DNA of 64,000 nucleotides from Metapseudomonas otitidis (GCF_900111835.1 NZ_FOJP01000010.1:124001-188000); one strand, 5' to 3'; positions 9,175 to 18,775 are shown, counted from the stretch's first letter. The notes: generated by a model from the sequence alone, not told the origin. Program-made: numbers and translations.

Positions 9175-12100
9175 ATGAAAATCCTCAGCCTGCGCCTGAA
9201 GAACCTCAACTCGCTCAAGGGCGAGTGGAAGATCGACTTCACCGCCGAGCCCTTCGCCGGCAACGGCCTGTTCGCCATCACCGGCCCCACCGGTGCCGGC
9301 AAGACCACCCTGCTGGACGCCATCTGCCTGGCGCTCTACCACCGCACGCCGCGCATGAGCAGCGTCTCCGCTTCGGCCAACGAGCTGATGACGCGGCACA
9401 CCGCCGACTGCCTGGCCGAGGTGGAGTTCGAGGTCAAGGGCGTGGGCTACCGTGCCTTCTGGAGCCAGCGCCGGGCCCGCGACAAGGTGGACGGCGGGCT
9501 GCAGCCACCCAAGGTGGAGCTGGCGCGCATCGCCGATGGCGAGATCCTCACCGACAAGATCAACGACAAGCTCAAGCAGACCGAAAGCCTCACCGGGCTC
9601 GATTTCGAGCGCTTCACCAAGTCCATGCTGCTGGCCCAGGGTGGGTTCGCCGCCTTCCTCGAAGCCAGCGCCAACCAGCGCGCCGAGTTGCTGGAGGAAC
9701 TCACCGGCACCGAGGTGTACGGGCTGATCTCCCAGCGGGTATTCGAGTCCACCCGCGAAGCCAAGGCGGCGCTGGAGCAGACCCGCGCCCGCGCCGAGGG
9801 TGTCGAACTGCTCGACGACGCGCAGCGCCAGGGCCTGCAGGACGAACTCGCCGCCCTCGATCCCCGCGAAGCCGCCCTCAGCCAGCAGCAGGAGGCCCTG
9901 CAACGCCAGCGCCAGTGGCGCGAGGCCGTGGCCAACGCCGAGGCCCGCCTGCACGCCACCCAGGCCCAGGGCGAGGCCGCCCGGCAGGCCCGGGACGCCG
10001 CCGAGCCGGAGCTGCAGCAACTGGCCGCCAGCGAGCCGGCCGAGCGCCTGCGCAGTGCCCACCGCGACTGGCAGCGTGCCGAGCAGGCCGCTGCCGAAGC
10101 CGTGGCGGCCCTGGCGCAGGTGCGTGAACAGAAGGCCGAGGCCGCCCGCGAGGTGGCCGACGGCCTGTGGAGGGCGCGCGGCTACAGCCAGCAGCAGGTG
10201 GCAGCCCTGGCTGCCCGATGCGAGGCCCTGGCCGGGCAGAGGCGGCAGGTGGAGGCACAACTGGCGGCCAACCCGCAGCATGGCCTGCTGGGCGAGCGCC
10301 TGGGCGCCTGGCGCGAGCAGTTCGGTGCGCGCCGCAACCTGGCCCAGGCCATCGCCCAGTCGCTGGCCCGCCAGCAGCAGGACCGGCAAGACGCGGAGCG
10401 CGTGGCGCAGCGCATCGCCGACCTCCAGGCTGTGTTGGCTGACAGTGACCAGCACCTAGAGCGGGCCCGCGCCGACGACGCGCAACACCAGGCTGCCCTG
10501 GGCGCCTTGCTGGCCGGTGAGTCCGAAGCCGCGTTGCGTGATCGCTGGCAGCGCCTCAGCGACCAGGGCCACCAGCTCAGCCGTCTGCAGCAGCTGGCGG
10601 ACACCCGCACGCGCCTGGCGCGTCAACTGGCCGAGGCACAGGCCGGCATCGACGCCGACAGCCGTGCCCAGGCGGAGAAGGCGGCGGCGCGGGATGCCCT
10701 GCGCCTGCAGTTCACCGACCTCAAGCAACAGATCCAGGACAAGGAAAAACTGCTGGAACAGGAGCAGCGCATCCTCAAGCTGGAGGCCCACCGTGCGGCC
10801 CTGCAGCCGGGGGAGGCCTGCCCGCTGTGCGGCTCCTGCGAACACCCGGCCATCGAGGCCTACGGCGCGCTGGACACCTCGGAGACCCAGCGGGCCCTGC
10901 AAGCCAAGCGCGCCGAGCAGGACCAGGTGCGCGAGCGCGGCGAGGCACTGCGCGACGAACTGGCCGCCCTGGAGGCGCAACTGCGCCAGCGCCAGCAGGA
11001 TGCCCAACGCCTGCAGGATGAATTGCAACAGCTGCAGGCCCAGTGGCAGCAGCTGTGCACGGCACTGGGCCGGCCACTGGCCGATGCCCAGGCGGTGGAG
11101 GCGGCCCTGGCGCAACAGCAGGCGGACCTGGCCGCCCTGCAGCGCAGCCTGGGTGAGCTGGATGGCCTCAAGCAGGCCCTGGAAAACGTCCGAGCCCGGC
11201 ATGTGCAGGCGCAGCGGCAGCAACAGGAGGCCGCCAAGAATCTCGCCCTGGCCGTGCAGGAGCAGGACGCCCTGCGCCGCCGCGAAGCGGAGAACACCGA
11301 ACACCTGGGCCAGCTCCAGGCGCAGCAGGCCCGCCAGGAGGCAGAACTGCGCGCCGCCCTGGAGGCACTCGGCTACGCCCTGCCCGAGGATGGCGAAGGC
11401 TGGTTGAGCGAGCGCGAGGCCGAAGCCCGGACCTGGCGCGAGGCCCAGACCCTGCAACAACGCCTGGAGCGGGATGAGCAGGCGCTGGTGGTGGAGCTGC
11501 AGGCGGCCGAAAGCGCCGCCAGCCGCTGGCAGCAACGCTGGCGCGAACTCGGCCAGGCCGATGGCGAGCCCCTGGCCCCTGTGGATAACCCTGTCGCCGC
11601 CCTGGAGCAGGCCGATCAGCGCCTGGCGCTGGCCCAGGAACGCAGCCAGGCCCTGGTCGGGCGCGAACACACCCTGGTCGAGCAGGGCGAGGCCGCCCGT
11701 GGTTCCCTCGACGCCCAGCGCAGCGCCTGGGAACAGGCCCTGGCCCACAGCCCCTTCGCCGACGAGGCGCAGTACCGGGCGGCCCTGCTGGACGAAGACA
11801 CCCGCAACCGGTTGCTGGCCCTCCAGGCGCGCCTGGACAAGGCCGCCACCGAAGCCCGGGCCCTGGAAGCCTCGGCCCGGGAGGCCCTGGATGCGCTGCT
11901 GGCGGCGCCGCAGACCGAGCAGACCCTGGCCCAGCTCGACGAGCAGCTGCAGGCCGTGCAGGCGGAGCGCCGTGGCCTGGCCCAGCGCCAGGGTGAGGTC
12001 CGTGGGCTGCTGGTCGCTGATGCCCAGCGTCGGGAAGGGCAGCAGGCGCTGTTCGCCGAGATCGAGCGGCAGACCGCCGCCTACGACCTCTGGCAGCGCC

Positions 12101-12597
12101 TCAACAGCCTCATCGGCGCCGCCGACGGCGCCAAGTACCGGCGCTTTGCCCAGGGCCTGACCCTGGATCACCTGGTGCACCTGGCCAACCGCCAGCTGCA
12201 ACGCCTGCATGGGCGCTACCAGCTGGCACGCAAGACGGAGGGCGAACTGGAGCTGGAGGTGCTGGACACCTGGCAGGGCGACGTCGCCCGGGATTGCCGC
12301 ACCCTCTCCGGCGGCGAGAGCTTCCTGGTCAGCCTCGCGCTGGCCCTGGCGCTCTCCGATCTGGTCAGCCACAAGACCAGCATCGACTCGCTGTTCCTCG
12401 ACGAAGGCTTCGGCACCCTCGACGGCGAGACCCTGGAAATCGCCCTCGATGCCCTGGATGCCCTCAACGCCAGCGGCAAGATGATCGGCGTCATCAGCCA
12501 CGTCGAAGCCCTCAAGGAACGCATCCCCGTGCAGCTCAAGGTGCACAAGGGCGTCGGCATGGGCTACAGCCGCCTGGAACAATGCTTCGCCGTGTAG
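9175..12597 (+). CDS. sbcC: Nuclease SbcCD subunit C (SMC-like ATPase)
   Basis: 1140 residues, Rad50/SbcC architecture. Walker A G-P-T-G-A-G-K-T-T lies at residues 37-45. Two long coiled-coil arms rich in Gln, Ala, Glu and Leu flank a zinc-hook C-P-L-C at Cys549 and Cys552. The signature L-S-G-G-E-S-F and Walker B L-F-L-D-E-G-F-G-T-L-D are near the C-terminus. Head domains bind ATP and SbcD; the hook dimerises through zinc. The ATG start precedes M-K-I-L-S-L-R, typical of the family. Because an opposite-strand gene separates it from sbcD, it must have its own promoter in 9023-9174, or be reached by long read-through. The downstream gap holds REP-like repeats. Confidence 0.95.
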   Translation: MKILSLRLKNLNSLKGEWKIDFTAEPFAGNGLFAITGPTGAGKTTLLDAICLALYHRTPRMSSVSASANELMTRHTADCLAEVEFEVKGVGYRAFWSQRRARDKVDGGLQPPKVELARIADGEILTDKINDKLKQTESLTGLDFERFTKSMLLAQGGFAAFLEASANQRAELLEELTGTEVYGLISQRVFESTREAKAALEQTRARAEGVELLDDAQRQGLQDELAALDPREAALSQQQEALQRQRQWREAVANAEARLHATQAQGEAARQARDAAEPELQQLAASEPAERLRSAHRDWQRAEQAAAEAVAALAQVREQKAEAAREVADGLWRARGYSQQQVAALAARCEALAGQRRQVEAQLAANPQHGLLGERLGAWREQFGARRNLAQAIAQSLARQQQDRQDAERVAQRIADLQAVLADSDQHLERARADDAQHQAALGALLAGESEAALRDRWQRLSDQGHQLSRLQQLADTRTRLARQLAEAQAGIDADSRAQAEKAAARDALRLQFTDLKQQIQDKEKLLEQEQRILKLEAHRAALQPGEACPLCGSCEHPAIEAYGALDTSETQRALQAKRAEQDQVRERGEALRDELAALEAQLRQRQQDAQRLQDELQQLQAQWQQLCTALGRPLADAQAVEAALAQQQADLAALQRSLGELDGLKQALENVRARHVQAQRQQQEAAKNLALAVQEQDALRRREAENTEHLGQLQAQQARQEAELRAALEALGYALPEDGEGWLSEREAEARTWREAQTLQQRLERDEQALVVELQAAESAASRWQQRWRELGQADGEPLAPVDNPVAALEQADQRLALAQERSQALVGREHTLVEQGEAARGSLDAQRSAWEQALAHSPFADEAQYRAALLDEDTRNRLLALQARLDKAATEARALEASAREALDALLAAPQTEQTLAQLDEQLQAVQAERRGLAQRQGEVRGLLVADAQRREGQQALFAEIERQTAAYDLWQRLNSLIGAADGAKYRRFAQGLTLDHLVHLANRQLQRLHGRYQLARKTEGELELEVLDTWQGDVARDCRTLSGGESFLVSLALALALSDLVSHKTSIDSLFLDEGFGTLDGETLEIALDALDALNASGKMIGVISHVEALKERIPVQLKVHKGVGMGYSRLEQCFAV

Positions 12598-12606
12598 CTG
12601 GGCAGG

Positions 12607-12967
12607 GCTGTTCGCAGGGTGGGCTTCAGCCCACGCGGTGCGTTTTTTGGTGGGCTGAAGCCCACCCTACGGCCAGAGCAGGCCGTTGCGCGGAATGTTC
12701 GTGGTCGAGCCCTGTAGCCCGGGCTTCAGCCCGGGGATGTGTGCACCGGCTTTCCCGGACTGAAGTCCGGGCTACGGGGCTACGGCGCTGGGTGGTGCTG
12801 TTCGTAGGGTGGGCTTCAGCCCACGCGGTGCGTTTGTTGGTGGGCTGAAGCCCACCCTACGGCTAGAGCAGGCCGTTACGCGGGCCATTCGTGATCGAGC
12901 CCTGTAGCCCGGGCTTCAGCCTGGGAATGGATGCGCCGGTTGTCCCGGACTGAAGTCCGGGCTACGG
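12607..12967. repeat. Tandem pair of REP-like hairpin clusters
   Basis: Two 171-bp units (12607-12777 and 12797-12967) repeat at a 190-bp period with about 16 differences. Each unit contains four short inverted repeats: GTGGGCT-TC-AGCCCAC, GTGGGCT-GA-AGCCCAC, CCCGGGCT-TC-AGCCCGGG and CCCGGACT-GA-AGTCCGGG. Neighbouring elements are also reverse complements of each other, so larger cruciforms are possible. In the first unit the outer arm has one C-for-T change. Most differences between units lie in linkers rather than stems. This is the layout of REP/BIME elements in pseudomonads. It fills most of the 390-bp gap between the convergent sbcC and rlmF and may also act as a transcript 3' end. No REP-associated transposase gene is in the window. 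Confidence 0.8.
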
Positions 12968-12987
12968 CAGTTTGGGCTGCGCGGTGC

Positions 12988-13974
12988 TTATGGCCAACGT
13001 GCCTTGCGCCAGGCGCGGCGCTGGTTTTTCTCCAGGTAGGTCCAGGCGACGAAGCGGCTCTGCTTCTGGCCCTGGGCCATATGCACCACGCGGATGTCGG
13101 TGGCGCCGAGGGCCTTGAGGCGCTCCTGCAGGGGGGCGACGTTGCCGACCTTGGAGACCAGGGTGCTGAACCAGAACACCTGCTGGGCGAAGGCGGCGCT
13201 CTCGTCGGCCAGGCGGGCGATGAAGGCGGCTTCGCCCCCTTCGCAATGCAGCTCGTTGGACTGGCCGCCGAAGTTCAGCACCGGCAGCTGGCGGCTCGGG
13301 TCCTGCTTGCCGAGGTTCTTCCACTTGCGGGTGCTGCCGCTGCGGGCTTCGTCCAGGGAGGCGTGGAAGGGCGGGTTGCAGAGGGTGAAGTCAAAGCGTT
13401 CGTCCGCCTGCACCAGGCCCTGGAAGATGTGCTGCGGGTTTCCCTGGCGACGCAGTTCGATGGCGTCGCCGAAGCGTGGGTTGGCGGCGAGGATGGCGGC
13501 GGCGGAATCCAATGACTGCGGGTCGATGTCGGCGCCGACGAAGCGCCAGCCGTAGTCGTGGTGGCCGATCAGCGGGTAGACGCAGTTGGCCCCGACGCCG
13601 ATGTCCAGCCCGCGCAGACCGGGGCCTTGGGGGATGACGCCGTCGTGGGCGGCGCCGAGCAGGTCGGCCAGGTGGTGCAGGTAGTCGGCACGCCCGGGGA
13701 TCGGCGGGCACAGGTAGCCGGCGGGGATGTCCCACTGGCGGATGCCGTAGAACTGCTTGAGCAGGGCCTGGTTGAACACCTTCACCGCCTCGGGGCTGGC
13801 GAAGTCGATGCTCGGCTTGCCGTAGGGGTTGGTGATGACGAAGGCACCCAGCTCGGGGCTGCCGGCGATCAGCGCGGGAAAGTCGTAGCGGCCCTGGTGG
13901 CGATTGCGCGGGTGCAGGGCGCCCTTGCCGGCCTGGGCTTCAGGCGTGCGGGGGCGTTTCGGCGGCTGGGGCAT
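12988..13974 (-). CDS. rlmF: 23S rRNA (adenine1618-N6)-methyltransferase
   Basis: 328 residues. The N-terminus ([13 protein letters not shown]) is typical of RlmF. A Rossmann SAM-binding region carries [11 protein letters not shown]. The N6-adenine methyltransferase motif N-P-P-F-H-A-S follows. The enzyme methylates A1618 of 23S rRNA using SAM. The basic, proline-rich first ~20 residues are usual for the family. It is convergent with sbcC across the REP-like block. No partner gene is in the same operon. Confidence 0.92.
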   Translation of the reverse strand: MPQPPKRPRTPEAQAGKGALHPRNRHQGRYDFPALIAGSPELGAFVITNPYGKPSIDFASPEAVKVFNQALLKQFYGIRQWDIPAGYLCPPIPGRADYLHHLADLLGAAHDGVIPQGPGLRGLDIGVGANCVYPLIGHHDYGWRFVGADIDPQSLDSAAAILAANPRFGDAIELRRQGNPQHIFQGLVQADERFDFTLCNPPFHASLDEARSGSTRKWKNLGKQDPSRQLPVLNFGGQSNELHCEGGEAAFIARLADESAAFAQQVFWFSTLVSKVGNVAPLQERLKALGATDIRVVHMAQGQKQSRFVAWTYLEKNQRRAWRKARWP

Positions 13975-14181
13975 GGGGCGGCTGTCGGCTGGGGTTGGGC
14001 GCGGGATTTTCCCACGGCTGGAGGCTGAAGTCAGCGGTCGGATGCGCAGCCAGTGCCTTGTGGGAAGCGCCTGTTTTGCCGTGCAACCCCGTGGCGAGGG
14101 GAACTCTGTTGATGCGTGTCATGGGGCGAGAGGGGCGGGCCGCTTAGGTTGTCGGGCAGACCGCGAGATCAGGAGGACACC

Positions 14182-14643
14182 ATGGCTTTTCTTCAATGGC
14201 GTGACGAGCTGGACAGTGGCATCAGCGTGATCGACGACCAGCACCGGCGCATCGTCGACATGATCAACCAGCTCCACGAGGCGCAGCTCCGGGCGGATGC
14301 CGGGGTCGTCGCCACGGTGATCGAGGAGCTGGTGGACTACACCCTGTCCCACTTCGCCTTCGAGGAATCGATGATGGAGGAGGCCGGCTACGCCTTCACC
14401 CGTGCCCACAAGCGCGTGCACGAGCTGTTCATCCGCCGGGTGGGGGAGTACCGCGAGCGCTTCGCACGGGGCCAGGACGTGGCCGATGAGCTGAAGTCCC
14501 TGCTGGGCCGCTGGCTGTTCAACCACATCCTCAACGACGACCGCGACTACGTGGGCGCGGTGCGCGAGAACCTCACCCGCCTGGCGGCCGAGTCCAACTG
14601 GCTGCGCCGCGCCACCAAGCGCTTCTTCCTGCGCACGGCCTGA
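14182..14643 (+). CDS. Bacteriohemerythrin
   Basis: 153 residues, a single hemerythrin domain. The start after the ribosome-binding site AGGAGG (spacing 6) gives M-A-F-L-Q-W. Diiron ligands are seen as His21 in D-D-Q-H-R-R, then H-F-A-F-E-E, then H-K-R-V-H and a C-terminal H-I-L-N-D-D. This is the normal five-His plus carboxylate pattern of a four-helix O2-binding diiron protein. The C-terminus adds a basic stretch (W-L-R-R-A-T-K-R). The role is O2 storage, delivery or sensing; the partner is unknown. It stands alone, convergent with the SLC13 transporter gene. Confidence 0.92.
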   Translation: MAFLQWRDELDSGISVIDDQHRRIVDMINQLHEAQLRADAGVVATVIEELVDYTLSHFAFEESMMEEAGYAFTRAHKRVHELFIRRVGEYRERFARGQDVADELKSLLGRWLFNHILNDDRDYVGAVRENLTRLAAESNWLRRATKRFFLRTA

Positions 14644-14654
14644 GGGCTGCCCGC

Positions 14655-16484
14655 TCAGAGCGGGAACAGCCAGGGCACCAGCACCACGCTGACGAGCATC
14701 ACCAGCAGGGTGAAGGGCACGCCGATCTTCACGAAGTCGCCGAAGCGGTAATGCCCGGGGCCGACCACCAGGGTGTTCACCGGGGAGGAGATCGGCGTCA
14801 TGAAGGCGGCCGAGGCGGCGAGGGCGACGATCAGCGCGAAGGGCAGCGGCGAGGCACCCAGTTGCTGCGCCGTGGCGATGGCCACCGGGCCCATGAGCAC
14901 GGCGGTGGCGGTGTTGGAGATGAACAGGCCGATCAGCGCGGTGACGGCGAACAGGCTGGCCAGCATGGCGTAGGGCCCGGCGTTGCCGAGCAGGGCGACC
15001 AGGCCCTGTACGGCGAGGTCGATGCCGCCGGTGCGCTGCAGGGCGGTGGCGAAAGGCAGCATGCCGACGATCAGCACCAGGGTCGGCCAGTGGATGGCGC
15101 GGTAGGCGCTGTCCAGGTCGATGCAGCGGAAGGCGCCCATCAACAGGCAGCCGATCAGCGCGGCGAGTACGTTGGGCACCAGCCCGGACACCATCAGCGC
15201 GATCATCACCCCCAGGCTGAGCAGGGCGTAGGGCGCCTTGCGCGCGGTGGGGGCGACCTCGTCCACCTCGGCCGGCAGGCTGAGCACCAGGAAGTCGCGG
15301 CTCAGCCCCTGCAGGCGGTGGATGGCCCGCCATTCGCCGGCCACCAGCAGGGTGTCGGAGGCCTTGAGCTTCTCGTCCACCAGCACCCCTTCCAGGGCCT
15401 TGCCGCTCCGGCGCAGGCCGACCACGTTGAGCTTGTGCCGGGTGCGGAAGCCCAGTTCCTGGATGGTCTTGCCCGGCAGTTGGGATTCCGGCGGCATCGC
15501 CACCTCGGCCAGGCCGAGCTGGTGGGCGTGCAGGCTGAAGTAGGAATCGGCCAGGGGCATGGGTTCCAGCCCCAGTTGCTGGTAGGCGCCGAGCAGGCCG
15601 ATGGCGGGGCTGGCCAGGTCCACCAGCAGCACGTCGCCGGGCTCCAGCTGGGTGTCGCCGGTGGCCATCAGCAGCAGGGTGCGGAAGCGCCGCTGGCGTT
15701 CCACGGCGATGACGTTGATGCCGTACTGGCTGCGCAGCTCCAGTTCGTTGAGGGCCTGGCAGGCCAGGGGCGAGTCGGCGCGCACCCGCAGGCGTCGTTC
15801 GCGTTCGTCCAGGCGGTAGGCACGGGCGAGGTCGGCGAGGGTCAGGCGTGGGGCATTGGCGTGGCCGTCATCGCCCCGTGGGGTGAGCCAGCGGCGTACC
15901 AGCAGCATGTAGCCGATGCCGAGGACCAGTACGGCGAGCCCCACCGGGGTCATGCTGAAGAAGCCGAAGCCCTCCAGGCCGGCGCGCTTGAGCTCGGCGT
16001 GGACCACCAGGTTGGGGGCGGTGGCCACCAGGGTGAGCATGCCGCTGATGAGCCCGGCGAAGGCCAGCGGCATCATCAGCCGGCCCGGCGGAATGCGCAG
16101 GCGCGAGGCGACGCCGAGGGCGACCGGGATGAAGATGGCCACCACGCCGGTGGAGCTCATCACCGAGCCGAGCCCGGCAGCGGCCAGCATCAGCAGGACC
16201 AGCAGGCGCGTTTCGCTGCTGCCGGCCCTGGCCACCAGCCAGTCTCCCAGGCGGTAGGCGATGCCGGTGCGCACCAGGCCGTCGCCGATGATGAAGAGGG
16301 CGGCGATCAGCACCACGTTGGGGTCGCTGAAGCCGGACAGGGCTTCGCTGGTGTCGAGCACGCCGGTGAGGGGCAGGGCGACGAGCACCAGCAGGGCGAC
16401 CACGTCCATGCGCGGGCGGTTGAGGGCGAAGAGGGTGACGGCGCCGGCCAGCAGGCCGAGGACCATCAGCAGGTCGTTGTTCAC
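14655..16484 (-). CDS. SLC13-family (DASS) permease with two TrkA-C domains
   Basis: 609 residues from the GTG at 16484, which is preceded by an AGGAAG ribosome-binding site; the open frame continues far upstream but only with unrelated composition. Multiple membrane helices start at once (L-L-M-V-L-G-L-L-A-G) in two blocks, separated by a soluble middle of ~200 residues holding two RCK C-terminal (TrkA-C) domains. These recur around N-V-I-A-V-E-R and N-V-V-G-L-R-R and end in D-V-L-L-V and D-T-L-L-V-A. The SNT/S-P-V-N-T signatures near helix loops (S-N-T-A-T, S-S-P-V-N-T) fit sodium-coupled anion transport of the DASS/CitT group. The substrate (sulfate, dicarboxylate or other) cannot be told. 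Confidence 0.88.
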   Translation of the reverse strand: MNNDLLMVLGLLAGAVTLFALNRPRMDVVALLVLVALPLTGVLDTSEALSGFSDPNVVLIAALFIIGDGLVRTGIAYRLGDWLVARAGSSETRLLVLLMLAAAGLGSVMSSTGVVAIFIPVALGVASRLRIPPGRLMMPLAFAGLISGMLTLVATAPNLVVHAELKRAGLEGFGFFSMTPVGLAVLVLGIGYMLLVRRWLTPRGDDGHANAPRLTLADLARAYRLDERERRLRVRADSPLACQALNELELRSQYGINVIAVERQRRFRTLLLMATGDTQLEPGDVLLVDLASPAIGLLGAYQQLGLEPMPLADSYFSLHAHQLGLAEVAMPPESQLPGKTIQELGFRTRHKLNVVGLRRSGKALEGVLVDEKLKASDTLLVAGEWRAIHRLQGLSRDFLVLSLPAEVDEVAPTARKAPYALLSLGVMIALMVSGLVPNVLAALIGCLLMGAFRCIDLDSAYRAIHWPTLVLIVGMLPFATALQRTGGIDLAVQGLVALLGNAGPYAMLASLFAVTALIGLFISNTATAVLMGPVAIATAQQLGASPLPFALIVALAASAAFMTPISSPVNTLVVGPGHYRFGDFVKIGVPFTLLVMLVSVVLVPWLFPL

Positions 16485-16519
16485 GCGGGGCTTCCTGTTT
16501 CTGACGCGGCGGCAGCTTG

Positions 16520-16816
16520 TCAGGGATAGCCGAGCACCGCCTTGATCGGGCTCAGGTTGGCATCGATCCAGGTCGGGTCGATGGGGCCCCAGTCGTGGAT
16601 GCGGTAGTGGCCGCTGTTGTTGCGCTCGCCTTCGGCCTGGTCGAAGCGGCAGTCGATGTCCAGTTCGGCGAGGGCGGCGAGGGTGTCCTGGGCGGTGCGG
16701 CGGGGCATGCCGGTGGCCTCCATCAGCGCGGGGACGCTGGTGGCGGTGCCGCTGTCGATCAGCCAGGCGACGTAGAGGCGGCGGTAGAAGCTGGTGCGGG
16801 TCTTGCTGGTTTCCAT
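16520..16816 (-). CDS. Small winged-helix DNA-binding protein (HTH_43 type)
   Basis: 98 residues. The N-terminal two thirds form a helix-turn-helix (S-V-P-A-L-M-E-A-T-G-M-P-R-R-T-A-Q-D-T-L) followed by a short wing. The C-terminus has the conserved W-G-P-I-D-P-x-W motif. It resembles the small Pseudomonas winged-helix family with Pfam name HTH_43. No effector domain is present. Target and role are unknown. It precedes the SLC13 permease gene on the same strand with a 35-bp gap and could be co-transcribed with it. Confidence 0.75.
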   Translation of the reverse strand: METSKTRTSFYRRLYVAWLIDSGTATSVPALMEATGMPRRTAQDTLAALAELDIDCRFDQAEGERNNSGHYRIHDWGPIDPTWIDANLSPIKAVLGYP

Positions 16817-16867
16817 GGCAGGTCCTTGTCGAGGCAGGCGAGGGGCGTCGGGCCAGGGGCTGGGGCG

Positions 16868-17332
16868 CTAATCCGTGGCGGTGGCTCGGTGCCGGAGTAC
16901 CCGGTGGCGTTGATTGAAGAAGAAACGGGTGAGGGTGCGAACCAGCGTAGCGGCCAGGCGCGGCTCGAAGGTCAACCGGTCGCAGAGCTGCACGCCGCCC
17001 TCGACGGCGTGCAGGGTGCGTTCGTGGCGCCACAGGCGCATGCCGGTCATGGGGGAGGCTTCGACGAAGCCGTGGCCGGGTTCGAGGGATTCCAGTGTGA
17101 GGTGGGAGTGGCCCATGGGCAGGCAGCCGAGCAGCCAGAGGCGGCTGGTGAACAGGGGGCGTCCCGGTACGAGGGTGAGGTCGTCGAGGGAGCGGACGCC
17201 GGGCGGGACGCTCATGCGCAGCCAGGGGCGCATTTCTGTGCGCAGCAGGTCGACGTCGGTGATCCAGCGCCAGGCGGTCTCTGTCGTGATGGGCAGGGTG
17301 GATTCGAATTGCAGCTGGATCGGGCTGGACAT
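16868..17332 (-). CDS. SRPBCC-like (START-fold) hypothetical protein
   Basis: 154 residues from the ATG at 17332, whose N-terminus is M-S-S-P-I-Q-L-Q-F-E-S. The opening beta strand, an amphipathic helix (T-A-W-R-W-I-T-D) and the L-W-R-H-E-R-T-L strand followed by D-R-L-T-F-E-P look like an SRPBCC/polyketide-cyclase-like ligand-binding fold. The C-terminal helix ends R-F-F-F-N-Q-R-H-R. No catalytic residues can be named. The start was chosen because the upstream extension of the frame is low-complexity antisense of nhaD. It lies just downstream of nhaD (14-bp gap) and could share its transcript. Function unknown. Confidence 0.7.
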   Translation of the reverse strand: MSSPIQLQFESTLPITTETAWRWITDVDLLRTEMRPWLRMSVPPGVRSLDDLTLVPGRPLFTSRLWLLGCLPMGHSHLTLESLEPGHGFVEASPMTGMRLWRHERTLHAVEGGVQLCDRLTFEPRLAATLVRTLTRFFFNQRHRVLRHRATATD

Positions 17333-17346
17333 CCGTGTCGTTCCCT

Positions 17347-18696
17347 TCAGAGCTGGGCGAGGCCGATGTAGGTGGCGGCGCCAGCCAGGTAGCCGAGCAG
17401 TGCCAGGAGGCTTATGCGCTTGAGGTACCAGAGGAAGTCGATGCGCTCCATGCCCATGGCGGCGACGCCGGCGGCGGAGCCGATGATGAGGCAGCTGCCG
17501 CCGGTGCCGGCGCAGAAGGCGAGGAGTTCCCAGAAGGTGCCGTCGACGACGAAGTGGCCGAGCCAGCCGGCCTGGTCGCCGGCTGCGGCGACGGCCTCGG
17601 GGGTGGCCAGCGGGTACATCTTCATGGCGCCGGCCACCAGGGGCACGTTGTCGACCACGGAGGACAGCAGGCCGATGGCGATGTTGATGGCGTAGACGTT
17701 GCCGAGGCTGTCCTTGAGGGCGGCGGCGACCTGGGTGAGGTGGCCGGCGGTGGCGAGGCTGGAGACGGCCAGGAGGATGCCGAGGAAGAACAGGATGCTG
17801 GGGGTGTCGATGCGCCGCAGGACGCCGATCACCGAGAGCGGGTGCTTGTCTTCGTCGTGCTTGCCGCGGTGCAGCCATTCGGTGACGACCCAGAGGACGC
17901 CGAGGCCGAGGAGGATGCCCATGTACGGCGGCAGGTGGGTGATGCTCTTGAACACCGGGACGAAGAGCAGGGCGCCGAGGCCGAGGACGAACACCAGGTT
18001 GCGCTCGAAGGGGGTGGTGGGGTCGTGCTCGGCGGCGTCGGCTTCGTCGTCGGGACGCTGGAATTCGCCCCGCAGGATGAAGCTGAGGATGACGAGGGGG
18101 ACCAGCAGGCACACCAGGCTGGGGATGAACAGGCTGCTGATGATGCCGCTGGCGCTGATCTGGTGGCCGATCCAGAGCATGGTGGTGGTGACGTCGCCGA
18201 TGGGGGACCAGGCGCCGCCGGCGTTGGCGGCGATCACCACGATGCCGGCGTAGAACCAGCGCTCGTGCTGGTGGCGGATCAGTTTGCGCAGCAGGGACAC
18301 CATGACGATGGTGGTGGTGAGGTTGTCCAGCACGGCGGAGAGGAAGAAGGTGATGAAGCCGATCAGCCAGAGCAGGGTGACGCGCTTGTGGGTCTGGATG
18401 CGGTCGGTGATGACCTTGAAGCCTTCGTGGGCATCGACCAGTTCGACGATGGTCATGGCCCCGAGCAGGAAGAACAGGATCTCGGAGATTTCCCCCAGGT
18501 GGTGGCGCAGTTCGCCGCTGACGCCGTGCTCACCCTGGGCCAGGCCGGGGGCGATGCTGTCGACGCCGAGGACCAGGGCGGTCCAGCAAAGGACGGCGGT
18601 GATCAGGGCCGAGGCGGCCTTGTCCACCTTGAGCGGGTGTTCCAGGGCGATGCACAGGTAACCGGCGATGAACAGCAGGGCCATCAGCGCGTACAT
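17347..18696 (-). CDS. nhaD: Na+/H+ antiporter NhaD
   Basis: 449 residues with about 11-12 hydrophobic helices, a member of the ion transporter superfamily. Recognisable segments are the early M-T-I-V-E-L-V-D-A-H-E-G-F block, N-L-T-T-T-I-V-M and N-A-G-G-A-W-S-P-I-G-D-V-T-T-T-M-L-W-I. The latter are the conserved NhaD loops with charged and polar residues in membrane helices. It exchanges cytoplasmic Na+ or Li+ for external H+. It is downstream of valS on the same strand, but a strong hairpin terminator separates them. Confidence 0.88.
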   Translation of the reverse strand: MYALMALLFIAGYLCIALEHPLKVDKAASALITAVLCWTALVLGVDSIAPGLAQGEHGVSGELRHHLGEISEILFFLLGAMTIVELVDAHEGFKVITDRIQTHKRVTLLWLIGFITFFLSAVLDNLTTTIVMVSLLRKLIRHQHERWFYAGIVVIAANAGGAWSPIGDVTTTMLWIGHQISASGIISSLFIPSLVCLLVPLVILSFILRGEFQRPDDEADAAEHDPTTPFERNLVFVLGLGALLFVPVFKSITHLPPYMGILLGLGVLWVVTEWLHRGKHDEDKHPLSVIGVLRRIDTPSILFFLGILLAVSSLATAGHLTQVAAALKDSLGNVYAINIAIGLLSSVVDNVPLVAGAMKMYPLATPEAVAAAGDQAGWLGHFVVDGTFWELLAFCAGTGGSCLIIGSAAGVAAMGMERIDFLWYLKRISLLALLGYLAGAATYIGLAQL

Positions 18697-18736
18697 GGGG
18701 ACATCCTTTCAGCGGTGAACGGGGTCGCAGGGAGTA

Positions 18737-18771
18737 AAAAGCCCGCCGATCTGTCGATGGGCGGGCTCTTG
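18737..18771 (-). terminator. Rho-independent terminator of valS
   Basis: Read on the minus strand, AGCCCGCC pairs with GGCGGGCT across a 12-base loop and is followed by TTTTT. It lies directly after the valS stop and before nhaD. Confidence 0.85.
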
Positions 18772-18775
18772 TGCA

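Noticed and set aside
10456-12582. A 708-codon open frame antisense to sbcC
   Set aside because: Composition is Leu/Gly/Gln-rich with no recognisable domain, and sbcC on the other strand has all expected motifs.
12607-12967. CRISPR array
   Set aside because: There are only two long units with internal hairpins and similar linkers, no short regular spacers, and no cas genes.
13975-14181. Possible small gene between rlmF and the hemerythrin
   Set aside because: No frame with a ribosome-binding site or coding bias apart from the hemerythrin start; treated as the divergent promoter region.
16485-17033. N-terminal extension of the SLC13 permease frame
   Set aside because: It is Arg/Pro/His-rich, overlaps the winged-helix gene on the same strand in another frame, and the GTG at 16484 has a good ribosome-binding site.
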